From the NCBI GenBank assembly GCA_025526915.1, contig JAHLKH010000003.1, positions 186,001-250,000 on the forward strand: a stretch of 64,000 bases of DNA, written 5' to 3'. Under the pieces are notes generated by a model. The model made no database searches. It was not told the DNA's origin and was given only the letters and a program-made list of their open reading frames with translations. This DNA is from Entophlyctis helioformis (Eukaryota; Chytridiomycota; Chytridiomycetes; Chytridiales; Chytriomycetaceae). Positions 11,482 through 23,612 of this stretch are shown piece after piece; position 1 is the first letter of the stretch; each line of letters begins with the position of its first letter. The position numbers and the translations under genes were made by a program.

Positions 11482-14400
11482 TCAGTGATCGGCCGTCATC
11501 AGCGACGAGTCGTCCGAGAGGTCCATGTCGCTATGGTGTTTCATGCCCCACTCTTTGTGTTTCCAGTGGCCCGCATCCATATTGTCCTTGTCATCATCGT
11601 GGGCAGAACCAGCCTTCCACTTGCCGCGCGCGTCAAAGCACTTGACGGCGTCGGTGACTGTGCGGAACACGACAAAGAGCACCACGCCGAGCAGCTTGAC
11701 GGCCGACAGTCCCGTGACGGCGGCCAGCATGCCAACAATGTACACGCTCACGCCCACCTGCGTCGCGAGGATAAACAGCGCGGCGTTGGTGGCAACGTAC
11801 GAGAGCACCAGCCACGTGCGGAACCCCTTGTAGTCATCGTCCTGCTGCGTCTTGGCATCCACGGCCGGCGGTGCCTTGACAGCCGGCGCGGCGCCCTCGG
11901 CCGCCAGACACTGGAGCGCCTCGCGGTAGTGCACGGAAATGTCGGCGCGGTCGATGGCGACGTTGACGTCGGCCACCACCTTGCCGTCTTTGCCCTGCTT
12001 GGCGTGCAGCGACGGCAGCGCCTCGGCCACCGAGTCGCCCTTGGTGCCCCATGTGACGTCGTGCAGGTTGGCGAGCGAGTACACGGTGAGCACGTTGATG
12101 TACGATGGCAGGAGCAGCAGATCTTGGTCGACATGGATGCGCATTTGCACTCGGTGAGCTGGCTGGGTGTTGCGAATGTGGCTGCAGGACAAACAGACAG
12201 ATGAGCACGGCAACGTACACTGGATAAACGAGGTGAACATGTGGGCAATGTCCAGCTGGATGGCGCTCGCGACCATAAACAGACCAATCGTGGACGCAAA
12301 GGCAGCGACCATAAAGAGCGCTTCGTACTGCGTCGCGTACATCGTTTCCTCGATGCGTTTCTGTGCAACGCGGCTGGTCTGCAGAATGATGCTGTTGACG
12401 AGCAGCACGGCCGAGTCGTTGGACTGCACATTGGCCATGTCGTTCAAGCCGTTGAACATGCGCTGAAAGTCCGCGTTGGGCGAGGTGGTCGAGAACGTGG
12501 TCTGGGCAAGCATGACGAGCTGGCGGATGGTGATGGCGATCATGCCGGCACCAATGACCGCAAAGAGCCACATGATGACGGTGTACAGACGTCTAAACGC
12601 CTGCGGACGGCTGCCAAACGAGACAATGAACAGCGAGACGAGAACGACTGGGTACGAGAGCGCCACAATGTTCATGAGGACATTGATCGACTTGGTGACG
12701 ATACTCGGGGCCAGGTTGCTCGTCGGGTCGCGCAGCATCAGATCGAGCTCCTTCATCAGATAAAAGAACGTGATCGCAAAGTTGCCCAGCAGGAACCACG
12801 AGAAGATCTGGTTGACGACGTTGTACAGGAACTGGATCGTAAAGACCAGCTTGCGCAAGATGCTGTGCTGGGTCGTCCAGAAGCGGCCAATGTTGGACAG
12901 CGAGTAGATGCTGGTCAAGGCACAATGCCAGTCCGTCAGCATGTCAATCAGCCGACCTGTCTTGGAGATGCCACCGACACGACTCCATCGACACGACTTA
13001 CGCAGCAAACAGACTGCCGTTCAGCCAGCGACGGCGCTGAGAGATGAACTCGGGCACAGTCTCGGGCACATCCGTGTCGGCATGTGCCTTGGAATTGTAG
13101 TGGAGTGTCCAGCGCGCACCTTGCTTGGCAACCAGCTCAAAGCACAGGATGCGGTCTTCAGCCAGGTACAGGTTGGCCGAGAAGATGGAGCTGTCGCGCA
13201 CGGTGCCGACACGCTGCTCGCCCTCAAAGTACTTGGACAGCGGACCGGTGCCTGGGCCAATGTCCTGCAGCGCCTCGTAGCGGTAGGCCGAGAATGCACC
13301 GGGCAGCACGGAAATGTAGCCAAACACGGACTCGAGCGACTTGTCGACCAGGTTCGAGATCTTGTACTCAAAGTTCTGGCTGGTGACGAGCGGGTTGAAG
13401 ATGTTCTTGAGGTAGGTGAATCCCTCGCCCAGATCGGCGCGGATCTCGCCGCAGGCACCGGCGATCTGCGGATTGCGGTAAAAGGACTTCCATAGACGGA
13501 AGAGACTGCGGTCGTCTGGTCTTGTGCCAACATCAATGAGCTGTGCACGTGTCGCACGGGTGCCATGGCCCAGGGACAGACGAGAGCAGCGCGTCAGAGA
13601 GTGCAGTCAGCAACTGACAGCGATACCTGTCATGCCCAAGCAGTGGTGGTGGTTACCATGCAGACGCGAGGGTCGACCAGCGGGCAGAAGCCGCGGAAGA
13701 ACCAGCGGTGGCTGTTGATCTTCTTGGCGTTCTTCTCCTTGAGGCAGAAGATGACCTGCATGGGCACGGTGCCGTCCTTGGCCGTCCAGACATGCAGCTT
13801 CTCGTCAATCGCAAGCTGCGTGGTGTACTCAAAGACGTGGCCCTGCGTGGCTTGGCCGTTGATGGATGCCTGTGCAAGGCCGTCCTGGTACACGCCGAGC
13901 GCCTCGAGGGCGTTGAGCACCTGCGGGCAAACCTTGGATCGCCCGTCGGACATGACGCAGATGACCACCTTTTTCCAGCCGTCGGCACCCCATCCGTACT
14001 TGTTCTTGCTGCAGAGATACGCAATGTTGCGTGCCAGCGAAAACATGGTCCGGAGGAACAAGTACTGGTCCTCGTTGTACATGGTCACGACCACAAAGAT
14101 CTCGATGGGCGAGAATACTTTGCAGCACGGATGTCGTAGCCACGGCTGACATACTCGTCGGGATCTGACCGACGCCATCAGAGCACGCGGTGCCAGCCGT
14201 GCCAGCCGTGTCAGCCATGTCCACAGAAGGGGACAAGGAGGGTGGCAGCTGGGGGCACTCACCGCAAGTCACGGCCGTGTAGCGCATCGTCTCAAACTCC
14301 TCGCCCTTTGTGAAAGCAGCGCCGGTCAGAACCTCGACGGGCACACGCTGCTTGACGGCAAAGTTGCCCAGGGACGAGAGCTGCACGGTCTTGACGCGCC

Positions 14401-15061
14401 TGCGGATGGTGGTGGCATGGCGGGCCGACGACAGCAAGGGCTGGACAGACGAGTCTTGCGACAGGAACTGCGGCTCGTGGATCTTTGGTGGCGGCATCAA
14501 GAACGGCTGTGGCTGTGGGATCGAGACGGTGGAGGCGACCGAGCCGCGCGACGTCAGGTAGTTGCCGTGCTGCGACTGGAAGAGAAGGCTCAGCGGGGCC
14601 GGCTGGGGCTGGTAGGGCTGGTACGGCTGGTGGGCCCCGTCAACCTGCTGGTAGGACTGGTAGGACTGGTACGGCTGGTATGGCTGGTATGGCTGGTATG
14701 GCTGATATGGCTGGTTAGGCTGGTTCAAGTCGAGCGAGTGCATTCGGCCGGTCGGGCTCTGGCTTCTGCCGCGGGGCGGGATGGCGATGCTGTGGCTGGC
14801 GTCGGCGGTCGTGCCAGCCGAGACAGCCGTGCCAGCCGTGCCAGCCGTGCCAGCGCTCGGAGGCATGCGGTCGTGGTGGCCGCCGAGATGGTCGGGGCTG
14901 TTCACCAGGCCCGCGGTGCCATCGACTTGGGCGACTTGGGCATTGTGGGCCGTGGCTGTGGCCGTGGCACCGACAGCACCGACAGAAGCAGGGTAGGCGG
15001 GCTGCTGGCCCTGAGTGCCGTGCTGGTTGTCGTGCTGGGTGCCGTGCTCGGAGGGCTGCAT
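11482..15061 (-). CDS. CHS: Chitin synthase (division 1, class I-III type)
   Basis: Plasma-membrane processive GT2 enzyme making chitin from UDP-GlcNAc. Exons on the minus strand: 15061-14263, 14164-13657, 13540-13002, 12910-12221 and about 12122-11482. The N-terminal ~260 residues are disordered, with a PYQPYQ repeat. The conserved core reads [65 protein letters not shown], the LAEDRILC motif and the catalytic [11 protein letters not shown]. At least six C-terminal TM helices and [11 protein letters not shown]…DVTWGTKGD follow. One base is missing at a GGG run at 14107-14109 (…YSRP to PIEIFVVV…). The exon 4/5 junction is off by one base, so its exact position is open. Full length is about 1,059 residues. 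Confidence 0.95.
14590..14735 (-). repeat. Repeat encoding (Pro-Tyr-Gln)n in the chitin synthase N-terminus
   Basis: A near-perfect 9-bp unit (TACCAGCCA on the coding strand) is repeated about a dozen times in two blocks, giving PYQPYQPYQ with some SYQ variants. This is intrinsically disordered, probably cytosolic, and expected to vary in length. Confidence 0.85.
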
Positions 15062-15374
15062 TGGGTTCGTGGTTGGTGGTTGTGTAAGTTGCGGTTGTGG
15101 AAGGCAGACAGGTGGGCAGACAGATCCTTTCATGCAAACGCGTGCCGCGGGATGGTGGCGGGTGGCTGTGCGTGGTGCGGTGCGGTGCGGTGCACGGTGC
15201 TGTGCTTGCATTGCTGTGTGGCTGGCAGGATGGCCAAGAAAGACACGAAGTAACACACAGAAGGGACACACGGAAGGGGCACACACAAATGTGTATTGTT
15301 CATGGCTGCGTGGCTGCACAGCAACAGAGAGAGAGAGTGAGAGTGAGAGTGTGAGAGAGAGAGAGTCGCGCTGG
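15062..15374. promoter_or_regulatory. Non-coding gap upstream of chitin synthase, with GA-rich tract
   Basis: 313 bp between the chitin synthase start and the stop of the upstream same-strand gene. It should hold the chitin synthase promoter and 5' UTR. At 15326-15366 there is a GAGAGAGTGAGAGTGAGAG tract, pyrimidine-rich on the sense strand of the chitin synthase gene. A GTGCGGTGCGGTGCGGTGC repeat lies at about 15174-15194. No conserved coding potential is seen. Confidence 0.5.
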
Positions 15375-16274
15375 TCATCTGCGCCACGATGGCCCCTCTG
15401 CGTCTGCGTCGTCTGCGTCGTTGCCGTCCCCCTGCGGCTCTGCCTCGCTGCTGCTTCCAAAGAACTGGCTGATGCGTCCAACGATCCCTGCCGGCAGTGC
15501 AGGCGGCGCGGGTGGTGCTGGAAGCGATGCCGGCGGCGCGGCTGGCGCAGATGGCGCAGGAGCAGACGCGGAGGCAGGAGCAGGAGCAGGAGCAGACGCA
15601 GAGGCAGATGCTGATCCACCGACGCGCGGCACAAACGGGTTGAGGCCGCGGAACCGTCTGACCTGGCCGCGCTTGACCGACTTGGTGCATGCAAAGCTCG
15701 GGTTGGCCATGTTCAGCACAGCCTCGATCGGGCCGGGCTCCACGCACGAGCACGCCTCGCCGTACGACAGCCGCGTCAGCGCCGTGGACCGCGCCGGGTC
15801 GATGCCGCTCGCCAGGCAGTCTGCGCAGTTCTGCCACGTTGCCAGAATGGCATCGAACTCGGCGTCGTCCTTGCCGCACAGGCACTCGCCCAGCAGCCGC
15901 TTGACGGTGGCTGCCGAGCCGGCCGCGCGCGAGTCCAGCCGCGTGAGCGTGCTGTTGCAGCGGGTCACGAGCGTCTCGAGGAAGCCGCCGTACGAGCCGC
16001 AGATGTCCGAGTAGCAGTCGTACACCTCGAGCGCGGGCGGGCTGGGATCCACCGCATCGAGGAGGGGCTGTGTCGCGAGGAAGTCGAGCGGCGGCACGCC
16101 TGGCTTCTGCATGGCCTGGCGGGCAGCCTGCGCTGGCGGTTGTGCGGGCTGTGGGGCGGGGCGGCCGCCTGCGTCCTGCGCAAGCACGGCAGGCAGCAGC
16201 GGCAGCAGCAGCAGCAGCAGATGCACCAGATGCACCAGATGCATCAGATGCAGTTGAATGGTCGGCAGGTGCAT
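15375..16274 (-). CDS. Predicted secreted cysteine-containing protein with Ala/Pro-rich tail
   Basis: I do not recognise the family. Translation from the ATG at 16274 gives 299 residues; an in-frame ATG at 16307 adds 11. The N-terminus is a clear signal peptide (long Leu/His/Met hydrophobic run, cleavage likely after AVLA before QDAGG). The mature part carries ten or so cysteines in spaced pairs (DCYSDICGS, LVTRCNST, GECLCGKDD, QNCADCLAS, EACSCVE, FACTKS) and an NST glycosylation site. The C-terminal ~100 residues are Ala/Pro/Ser repeats ending in an acidic segment. It lies 313 bp upstream of chitin synthase on the same strand. A cell-wall or extracellular role is inferred only from the signal peptide, disulphide-like spacing and neighbour. 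Confidence 0.7.
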   Translation of the reverse strand: MHLPTIQLHLMHLVHLVHLLLLLLPLLPAVLAQDAGGRPAPQPAQPPAQAARQAMQKPGVPPLDFLATQPLLDAVDPSPPALEVYDCYSDICGSYGGFLETLVTRCNSTLTRLDSRAAGSAATVKRLLGECLCGKDDAEFDAILATWQNCADCLASGIDPARSTALTRLSYGEACSCVEPGPIEAVLNMANPSFACTKSVKRGQVRRFRGLNPFVPRVGGSASASASAPAPAPASASAPAPSAPAAPPASLPAPPAPPALPAGIVGRISQFFGSSSEAEPQGDGNDADDADAEGPSWRR

Positions 16275-16325
16275 TGTGGATGTGCGGCGAAGCGCGCTTG
16301 GCTGCATTGTCACAAAGCCGCGTGC

Positions 16326-17750
16326 ATGATTGCCCAGGAGCCCAGTCCGCAGGAACCGTCTGCACTGCCCAAGCTGCCCGCTGCGGCCAAGCTGCCCGCT
16401 GCTGGTACGGCGGCGGCGGCGACGGGCGACGGCTGCTGTGCTGGCCACGACCACGACCACGACCACGACCACACCACAACCACGGCACTGCAACTACTGC
16501 AACTACTGCAACCACAACTGCAACCACAATAGCCGGCCCAAGGCGTGCCATCCTCACCAACGACGACCTGGCCCGCTTCCAGCGCACAGACACCTCGCAG
16601 CGCTTCGTTGCGTTTCTCGAGAGCCTCAACGCCGCTGTGCGCAACAAGACCCTGCGCCAGGACGTGGCCGTCTCGCCCACCGTGGCCGCCGTGCTCGCCA
16701 TGCTCGACACCCTGGACGCCTGGGCCGCCGACATCGAGCCCGACGAAGCGTCAAAGTCGCGCTTTGGCAACGTGTCGTTCCAGCTGTGGCACGACCGGCT
16801 GGTCGCCCGCTCCGACGAGCTCGTGGCTTCCTTTGTCCCCGACGGCACCACGTTCCAGCCCGCGCCTGCCGTAGACGTCGTGCCTGCCGAGCCATCGGCC
16901 CCTGCAGATGCATCGGCGAATGCGTCCGCCGACTCGCCTGCAGATGCTCCGCTTCGGTGACTGGCGACGCTGCGCACAGGCCAGATCTGCCGCCGCTTGA
17001 CACGGCAGCCGTGCGTCTCGAGGTCGCCACGTACCTGCAGCACTCGTTTGGAAACCGCAAGCGCATCGACTACGGCACCGGCCACGAGGCCCATTTCATC
17101 GCGTTCCTCCTGTGCCTCGATCGCCTCGGCCTGGTGTCTGTCCAGGACTACCCCGCCCTCGTCCTTCGCGTCTTTTGGCGCTACATTGGCGTCATGCGCA
17201 CGCTCCAGTTCCGCTACTGGCTCGAGCCCGCCGGCTCGCACGGCGTGTGGGGCCTCGACGACTACCATTTCCTGCCCTTTTACTTTGGCGCATCGCAGCT
17301 GGCCGACCACAAGCACCTCCGCCCCAAGTGCATCCACGACCCCGACATTGTCGCGACTTCTCCAAGGACTACATGTACCTGGCGTGCATTGCGTTCATCA
17401 ACGCCGTCAAAACGTCGGCGTCGCTGCGCTGGCACTCGCCCATGCTGGACGACATCAGCGGCGTCAAGAAGTGGACCAAGGTCAACGAGGGCATGCTCAA
17501 GATGTACAAGGCCGAGGTGCTCGGCAAGCTGCCCATCATGCAGCACTTTTTGTTTGGAGCCATTCTGCCGTTCGAGGGCAGTGCCTTTGACCCCAACGTC
17601 GCGTCGGAGCACCACGGCCACGACCACGTGCACGCGTTTGGACAGCTTGCTCCAGACTGCTGCGGCATGCGCATTCCCAGCGCTATTGCTGCCACGCAAG
17701 GAGCCAACAAGCAGCAGCAGGCTCTGCGCCGCCCCCTGCCCTTTGACTAA
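16326..17750 (+). CDS. RRD2: PP2A phosphatase activator / peptidyl-prolyl isomerase PTPA (RRD family; two frame breaks)
   Basis: PTPA refolds and activates the PP2A catalytic subunit. Exon 1 is 16326-16404 and exon 2 is 16533-17750, with the intron GTACGG...AATAG joining LPAAA-GPRRAIL. The PTPA core is visible in order: RRAILTNDDLARFQRTD, FGNVSFQLWHDRL, YLQHSFGNRKRIDYGTGHE, WGLDDYHFLPFYFGASQL, then SKDYMYLACIAFINAVK and LPIMQHFLFG. Two single-base gaps break the frame. One is near 16945-16950 in a variable linker; the other is at about 17353-17358 (HDPDIV to DFSKDYMYL). With one base restored at each, the gene has 433 codons. The name could equally be RRD1. The start ATG gives a short Pro/Ala-rich leader. 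Confidence 0.9.
16405..16532 (+). repeat. PTPA intron with CACGAC and CAACTACTG repeats
   Basis: The 128-bp intron contains GACCACGACCACGACCAC from about 16446, then three near-copies of ACTGCAACT. Both are simple repeats ending at the AATAG acceptor. Confidence 0.7.
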
Positions 17751-17868
17751 CCCTATCGCTATCCACCTCGTAATTAAATCAGTGCATTGCATGTCAAACG
17801 CCTGCCGGCCGGCTGGAGCCCTTCTAAATATAGCATGTATTGCAGCTGCGACCTTGTCTCCTGGCCGA

Positions 17869-19211
17869 CTAGGCCACGCGAGACGCTGCCTTCCGGATGC
17901 GGTTCATGACAGCCAGGCCGTGGTCGGCATCGGAAATGCCCTCCACCAGAATGACGGTGCACCCCCGCTGCTCCAGATCCCGTAGTCCACGAAACAAGTG
18001 CCGTGCAACCTCTTCGGCCGTGTCTCCCAGATGCTCTTCTTCCACGTTGCCGATCGCCGGCTGTAATGCGTCTGCCGGGCATGCTGTGACTGCGCTGCCT
18101 GTCCTTAGCACGCCGAGTCGCGCTCCGGGTGTTGCCGTCTGGATCCTTGCCATCTCCGCATGCACGCGCTGCCGTTGCCTGCCTTGCCGCTGTCCAAGCC
18201 TTTGCCAAGCGCGGCGTCTGTGACGGATGCCACGACGCTGTGGCCGTGATCCCCGCCGCTCGTATGCCTCTCCCCATCCCGCTCAGCCTCAGCCTCAGCC
18301 TCAGCCTCAGCCTCAAACAAGACAACCTCTGCATTGGGCGTGTAGTGGCGGTACTTCATGCCCGGCGTCGTGGGTGCCGCCTCGAGCGCCTTGTCTGTAA
18401 AATGCTTGCTGTACACCGTGACGGCCTCCATGCCGACAGCCCCGCGCACCTGCTCGTACGTCACGCCACCGGGCCGCAGGATGGCAGGCACGGCGCGCAG
18501 GCCATCGACGACGGTCGACTCGACGCCCGACGTGCACGGCCCGCCGTCAAGAATGAGCGGCACGCGGCCGGCCAGATCCACCAGCACGTGCGACGCGAGC
18601 GTGGGCGACGGCCGGCCCGACGTGTTGGCCGACGGCGCGGCCAGCGGGAAGCCGCACCGCTCAATCAGCGCGCGGGCGACGGGGTGCGACGGCATGCGCA
18701 CGGCGACCGAGTCGTGGCCCGCCGTCACGGCTGCCGGCACCTTGTCGCTGCGCGGCACGAGCACCGTGAGCGGGCCGGGCCAGAAGCGCGACACGAGGTC
18801 GGCATACACGGGCGGCAGGCGTGGGCACGAGTCCGGGAGCAGCGTCTCGAGCATGGCGACCGACGAGACGTGGACAATGAGCGGGTTGTCGCTGGGGCGG
18901 CCCTTGGCGGCAAAGATCTTGGCGACGGCGCTGCTGTCGAGGGCGTTGGCGCCGAGGCCGTAGACGGTCTCGGTTGGAAAGGCCACGACGTTGCCGGCAC
19001 GCAGCAGGGCGACGGCGGCATCCAGCTTGGCCGTCTCTGGGCGGTCTGCAGGTGGTGGTGGTGGAGGCATATGCCGTGGTGGTGGTGCAGCTGGTGCAGC
19101 TGGTGCAGGCGCAGGTTGTCTTGGTGCAGGCGCAGACGACCACTCGGGCCATTCGAGCACCAGCCGCTCGGGATCCACAACGGCCACGGACGTTTGGGTG
19201 ATCTGCTGCAT
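17869..19211 (-). CDS. SUA5: Threonylcarbamoyl-AMP synthase SUA5 (one frame break)
   Basis: It makes TC-AMP from threonine, bicarbonate and ATP, the first step of tRNA t6A37 synthesis; cytosolic and/or mitochondrial. The YrdC domain shows AGNVVAFPTETVYGLG, IFAAKGRPSDNPLIVHV, FWPGPLTVLVPRS, VAVRMPSHPVA, PLAAPSANTSGRPSPT and ILDGGPCTSGVESTVVDG. The SUA5-specific C-terminal domain (LFRGLRDLEQRGCTVILVEG, AVMNRIRKAAS) is in a frame one base away, joined near 18160-18168 in a GCGTGC stretch of a linker. One missing base there gives 447 residues. The ATG at 19211 precedes MQQITQTSVAVVDPERLV. An Ala/Pro insert sits before the YrdC fold, and a codon repeat (GAGGCT)n encodes EAEAEAEAEAE near 18270-18310. 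Confidence 0.92.
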
Positions 19212-19464
19212 CTCGCCTTTGTCGACAACCCGCAAAGCGGCGGCTGGTGGGTGCGTTCCAAAGGCGCCTGTGAGACAGACACGGCGAGACACCAGTGGGA
19301 CGCTCGTGAGACACAAGTGAAACAGACGCCTGCGAGAAAGGCACCTGTGAGACACCCGCGAACGGCTGCGGCGTGCCGCCCATCCATCCGCCCATCCGTG
19401 CGTGCTGACCGAGCCTGAGCACGACGCACAGACAGGCGAGCGTGAGACATTCAAGCCGACAGCC
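19212..19464. promoter_or_regulatory. Divergent promoter between SUA5 and the large RD-rich gene
   Basis: 253 bp between opposed start codons. It contains several GTGAGACA/GAGACA direct repeats spread over about 19266-19450. I see no TATA box. Confidence 0.45.
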
Positions 19465-22400
19465 ATGAGGGTTGATCATCGGCAGCCGTCAGGCTCTGGC
19501 GCTGGCTTAGGCTCTGGCGCTGGCTTAGGCTTAGGCTTCGGCGCTCGCAACGACAACGGCACACTGGCCCCAAGATCGGTGTTGCTACACGCGACGGCGC
19601 CCGCAGACGTGGTCGACCAGATCCTGGCTGCCGTCACGCACCAGAACCGCATCTTCACCCGCCTCAACGACAAGCGCATCAAGGACCTCTACGAACGCAT
19701 CTTTCGGCGGCCTCTGGGCTGGCGCTGCTTCGCCGGCACGTACCTGCAGGATCGCCAGTCCTCGTGCATCTTGCCGTCGCTCGCCGCCTGGATCAGAGAC
19801 GCGGCTGCCCAGTCCAACGGCCGCCTATGCGTCTGCCGTCTCTCGGAGGACGGCGAGGCGTGGCTGTTTGCCGGTGGCCCGATGATGCAGCTCAACGACA
19901 CTGGTCTGGATCCCGTCGACGCGTCCACAGAGTCGCTGTCCGACATTGCCCAGCGGCTCCTGGGCTACCAAGCCATTGTTCACATCAACGACTTTACCGC
20001 CATGCTGCGTCTGGTGGGCCATCGAGACGTTGACGCAGCGCGGGCCAGGCTTGACCGGATCACCACCAGGCTGACGCGCAAATCGCGAAGCGGCCGCGCC
20101 AGAAGCAACGCTAGCAGCAGCAGCCTTGTTCGCAACATCTATGGCTGGCTACTCATTGGCGAGGCTGCGGCGGTATCGCGGTTCCTCAGGACGTCAATCA
20201 CGCACGATCTGCAATGTCTGCTATACGACAGTGCGTTCATGGCACTCGCGGATGTCGAGCACTGGTACGCAACCGTCTTTTCAGACGATCTGGCGTCATG
20301 GCTGCGGCTTCTGCATTACTCGCAAAAGACATCGCCCGCTGCATCGGACGCGCTTCGAGCAGCGGTAGAGCCCAGCACACCGGCAGCACTTCTCGCGTTC
20401 GTTCAGGAGGATCAGGGCGTGTTTGAGTGCATCTCGCTTCTGGGACCCACTGGCACCGACGAAAGCCCCACAGTCTGGATCTCGTGCCCGGAATTCAGAG
20501 TCGTCTGGAAGGATCAGCGACTCAAGAACGACGTGGGCGATGCCTCTGCCTTTGAAAAGTTGCTCATCGACCTGCTGCCGCCCAACACTGAGGTTTCTGT
20601 TGCACATCTGGATGACCTGGCCAAGCGAGCGATTGGCACCAAGCTGCTTACTGGCGAGGTCAAGAGCTTTTCGGACGCAGTCGAGAAAGAGTACGATGAG
20701 CAGCAGCAACTGGACGAGCAGCGGGGAGAGAAGCGACAGCGGTTGCTGAAAATGACCATGGCTTGGGGCTGGCAGTTCGACAAGGGCATCGATCCGGTCA
20801 TGTCGCGTGTGTTGTTCTGTCCCGTCAAGCTGTCGCGCGACAAGGAGACGGAGCCGATGCCGCCATACTCTTCTTCCTATTCTTCATTGCCGTCTTCCTC
20901 TACTGCCTTGCACATATCCACAGATTCCAGGGACATGGACACTCGCCCAACCTCCGTCTCGCGAAACTACGCATCAGACAGCTCGCATTCGTCTGGGACT
21001 TCTCGGCGTTCCAGCTCTCGCAGAAAGTCTTCCCGTCGTCGCAGCCGGTCTCCGCGGTCCACATCTCCACGCCGGCCATCGTTTACATCTCCATCAAAGT
21101 CGTCTGAAAGCAGGCGTCGCGATTCAATCTCATCGTCAGCGTCCACCTCGTCATCGTCTCAGAGGCATTCGCACAAGCAGGGGCCATCTGATCCACTCGT
21201 TGGTGACAACAGCAACAACAGCAACAACAACAACAACAACAACAGAAGCAAGAGGCGTGGCTCGAAGGACGGCATCTCTGACGATTATGGCTCGGCTTCA
21301 CAACAGAGGAGAGATCGTGATCGTGACCGGGATCGTGACCGTGACCGCGACCGTGACCGTGATCGTGACAGAGATCGTGACCGCGATCGTGACGAAAGAA
21401 ATGATCGAGGACGGGATAGAGATCGCAGCAGAGATCGCAGCAGGGACAGTGCAAGAGACCGCGAGGCGAGAGATGGCCAAGACCGCGACCGCGACAGGAG
21501 ATTATCACCATCAAAGCGACCTGGCCCTGCCCTGCCTTTGGAAGACAGCAGTCCCTCAAAGCGACCTCGGCCAATGTTAGAAGAGGCACAGCCTTCTCCA
21601 TCCGCTACTACCATTCCAACTTTGCAAGCCAACCAAGATCGACCTCAAGAGCGACAGCCTGAACAACGACATCAGCAGCAGCAACCTTTCTCCACAGACG
21701 TCAAACTCGAGGATGGGCATGCAAGATCAGCTGCGCCTCATATACCCCCAGCAGCATCTGCCATGCCAACTGCAAACGCGCACACTGGATTAGAGATCGA
21801 GGGCATCTCTGACGAAAGCTTATCAGACTCCAACTACGACGTGCCGCTGTCACGGCAGTCACGACAGTCGCGACGGACCCCTACTGCTGGATCTGCACCT
21901 TTGGCAGCGGACACTGATTTGGGTCGTGCTCGTGACATGTCCCGGCCGCCCTTGCCTGCATCCGAAAGTCGTGTACGTCTGCCTGCTGCTGCACCTGCAC
22001 CGGCCTCGAGATCTATGGCCGCATCTGCGCCAGCTGGCACGGACACGCAGCTGTTGACAGTCAAGACTGAGCCAGGGCAGGCGTCTTTGCCGTCCATCGA
22101 GCAGACGTCTTTGCAGCATCCCACACATACAAGCTCGACGCCAGCAGCATCAAGATCACCGCCGAGCACGTCGGCTGGACCGGCATCTGCATCATCTTCA
22201 TCTTCACTTGGAGATGCGCCAATGGCAGGGCTCGTCCAAGTCAAGATGCAAGACTCGCCAGTCAGACGCCAGTCAGCCGTAGCACACAGCGCGACTCCCC
22301 CAGAGCTGCGGCGACGACAAGCCGCGCCATCGCCAACGGCCAATCATCCCAACGCTGCCCCTGTCGCTGCCCCTGTCGCTGCCCCTGTCGCCGCCACCAA

Positions 22401-23606
22401 CGTAATCCACGAGTCGCGTCTGCGACGGCTGCGTGCCTTGCTCCTTGCACACCAGTCGTACCGGTTTGTCCGCACGTCTTGGTTGCTTGATACCCTCATG
22501 GCCCGTAACTTGATGAGCCTGGATCCCGCCCGGCGGCACCTTGGGCATGCCGGCCAGCTGCGCGCGCTGGATATGTACCTTGCCAAGATCGCAGGCACGG
22601 CGACGAGTGGGAGTGCAGACGAGAACCCGCTGGCGCGTGTGCAGCTCGATGCGTTGCGGGATGAATGGGTCGTCCGTGGACGGCTGCCTGGACCATGGAC
22701 CCCGCCTCCGCCTCCGCCTGCTGCATCTGCGGCGACTGGCCCGCCGAATGGTGCTGAAATGACACGGATCGCGGCTGACGACATGCGCAGTATGGTCGCG
22801 CTGGTGCATGGGCTGGTGGCACCGAAAACGAGTGTGAGCATGCGGACGCTTGCGACGATGGCGGCGCTGGTGCATCTCGGGCCGACGGCTGGCGGTGATG
22901 CGACAGACAACGCGGACAATGCGGATGGCACGGCAGAGAGCGATTTACCGCTGGCGGTTGCACTGACGCAACCGGACGTGCGCGCGTTTGCCAAAGAGTT
23001 CTGGCAGGTGCACCGCAAGTGCTGTCAGTGGCTGGAAGCACCGGGGCAGATTGTGGTCGACTACGAGCGGTCGCATGTGACGCCGCAAGTCTCGTCAGCG
23101 CTGAGCACGAGCTCGGTAGGCAGCAGCCAATCGACCGGCGGCGGCGGCGGCGGATCAATCTCGCCCCTCCTCCTGCTGGTGCTCCTCTTCCCACACCTCC
23201 TGCTGCTGGCGATGCGGGGCCGATCTCGGATGTCATGGTGCGACTGCCCAAGAACGTATACGACCACCTGGACTTTGACGATCTGGTCGTGGCGGCGCAG
23301 GCTGGCATCCCTGGCAGCGTGTTGACAGACGACGCGGTGCACCAAGGGCTTGCGATGCAGCTGTCGGTCATGAGCATTGGGCTGGCCGTTGGAGTGCAGC
23401 GACCGCGCTGGCGCCGACGGCCGGCGGCCGATGGACGGCCAGTGCCGATGCAAACCGACGATGCAGACGACGGACAGAAATGGGACGAGTCGAGTGCCGG
23501 ACACGGGATTGGGAACGACGGTCGCGAGCTGGTTTGCGTGCATGTGACGGTGTACATAGTAAAGCTGTTCTGGCTGCTGGAGTGGAACAGCCTGCGACGC
23601 CACTGA
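19465..23606 (+). CDS. Large unrecognised protein with Arg-Asp repeat region (one frame break)
   Basis: About 1,380 residues; I do not recognise it. The ordered N-terminal half (to about residue 470) includes IFTRLNDKRIKDLYERIFRR and LLPPNTEVSVAHLDD. A Ser/Arg-rich stretch follows, with a pure Arg-Asp repeat (21311-21450), basic patches SKRPGPALP and SKRPRPM, and a long disordered region. A second ordered domain, from about residue 975, begins ESRLRRLRALLLAHQSYRF and contains WLLDTLMARN. After GGGGGGSI (23145-23165) the frame changes by one base at the C4 run 23164-23167. The continuation (ISDVMVRLPKNVYDHLDFDDL) runs to 23606. The first in-frame ATG is 19465. RD/RS repeats and basic motifs suggest a nuclear RNA- or chromatin-linked protein, by inference only. 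Confidence 0.7.
21311..21450 (+). repeat. GATCGTGACCGT hexanucleotide-type repeat encoding (Arg-Asp)n
   Basis: Roughly twenty copies of a degenerate CGTGAC/CGCGAC unit inside the large unrecognised gene give an alternating RDRDRD tract that grades into RSRD repeats. This mixed-charge dipeptide repeat is typical of nuclear-speckle-type proteins. Confidence 0.9.
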
Positions 23607-23612
23607 TTCTGT

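Noticed and set aside
17869..18168. A separate small gene for the SUA5 C-terminal domain
   Set aside because: The segment matches the SUA5-specific C-terminal domain, follows the YrdC domain directly, and needs only one base to join it.
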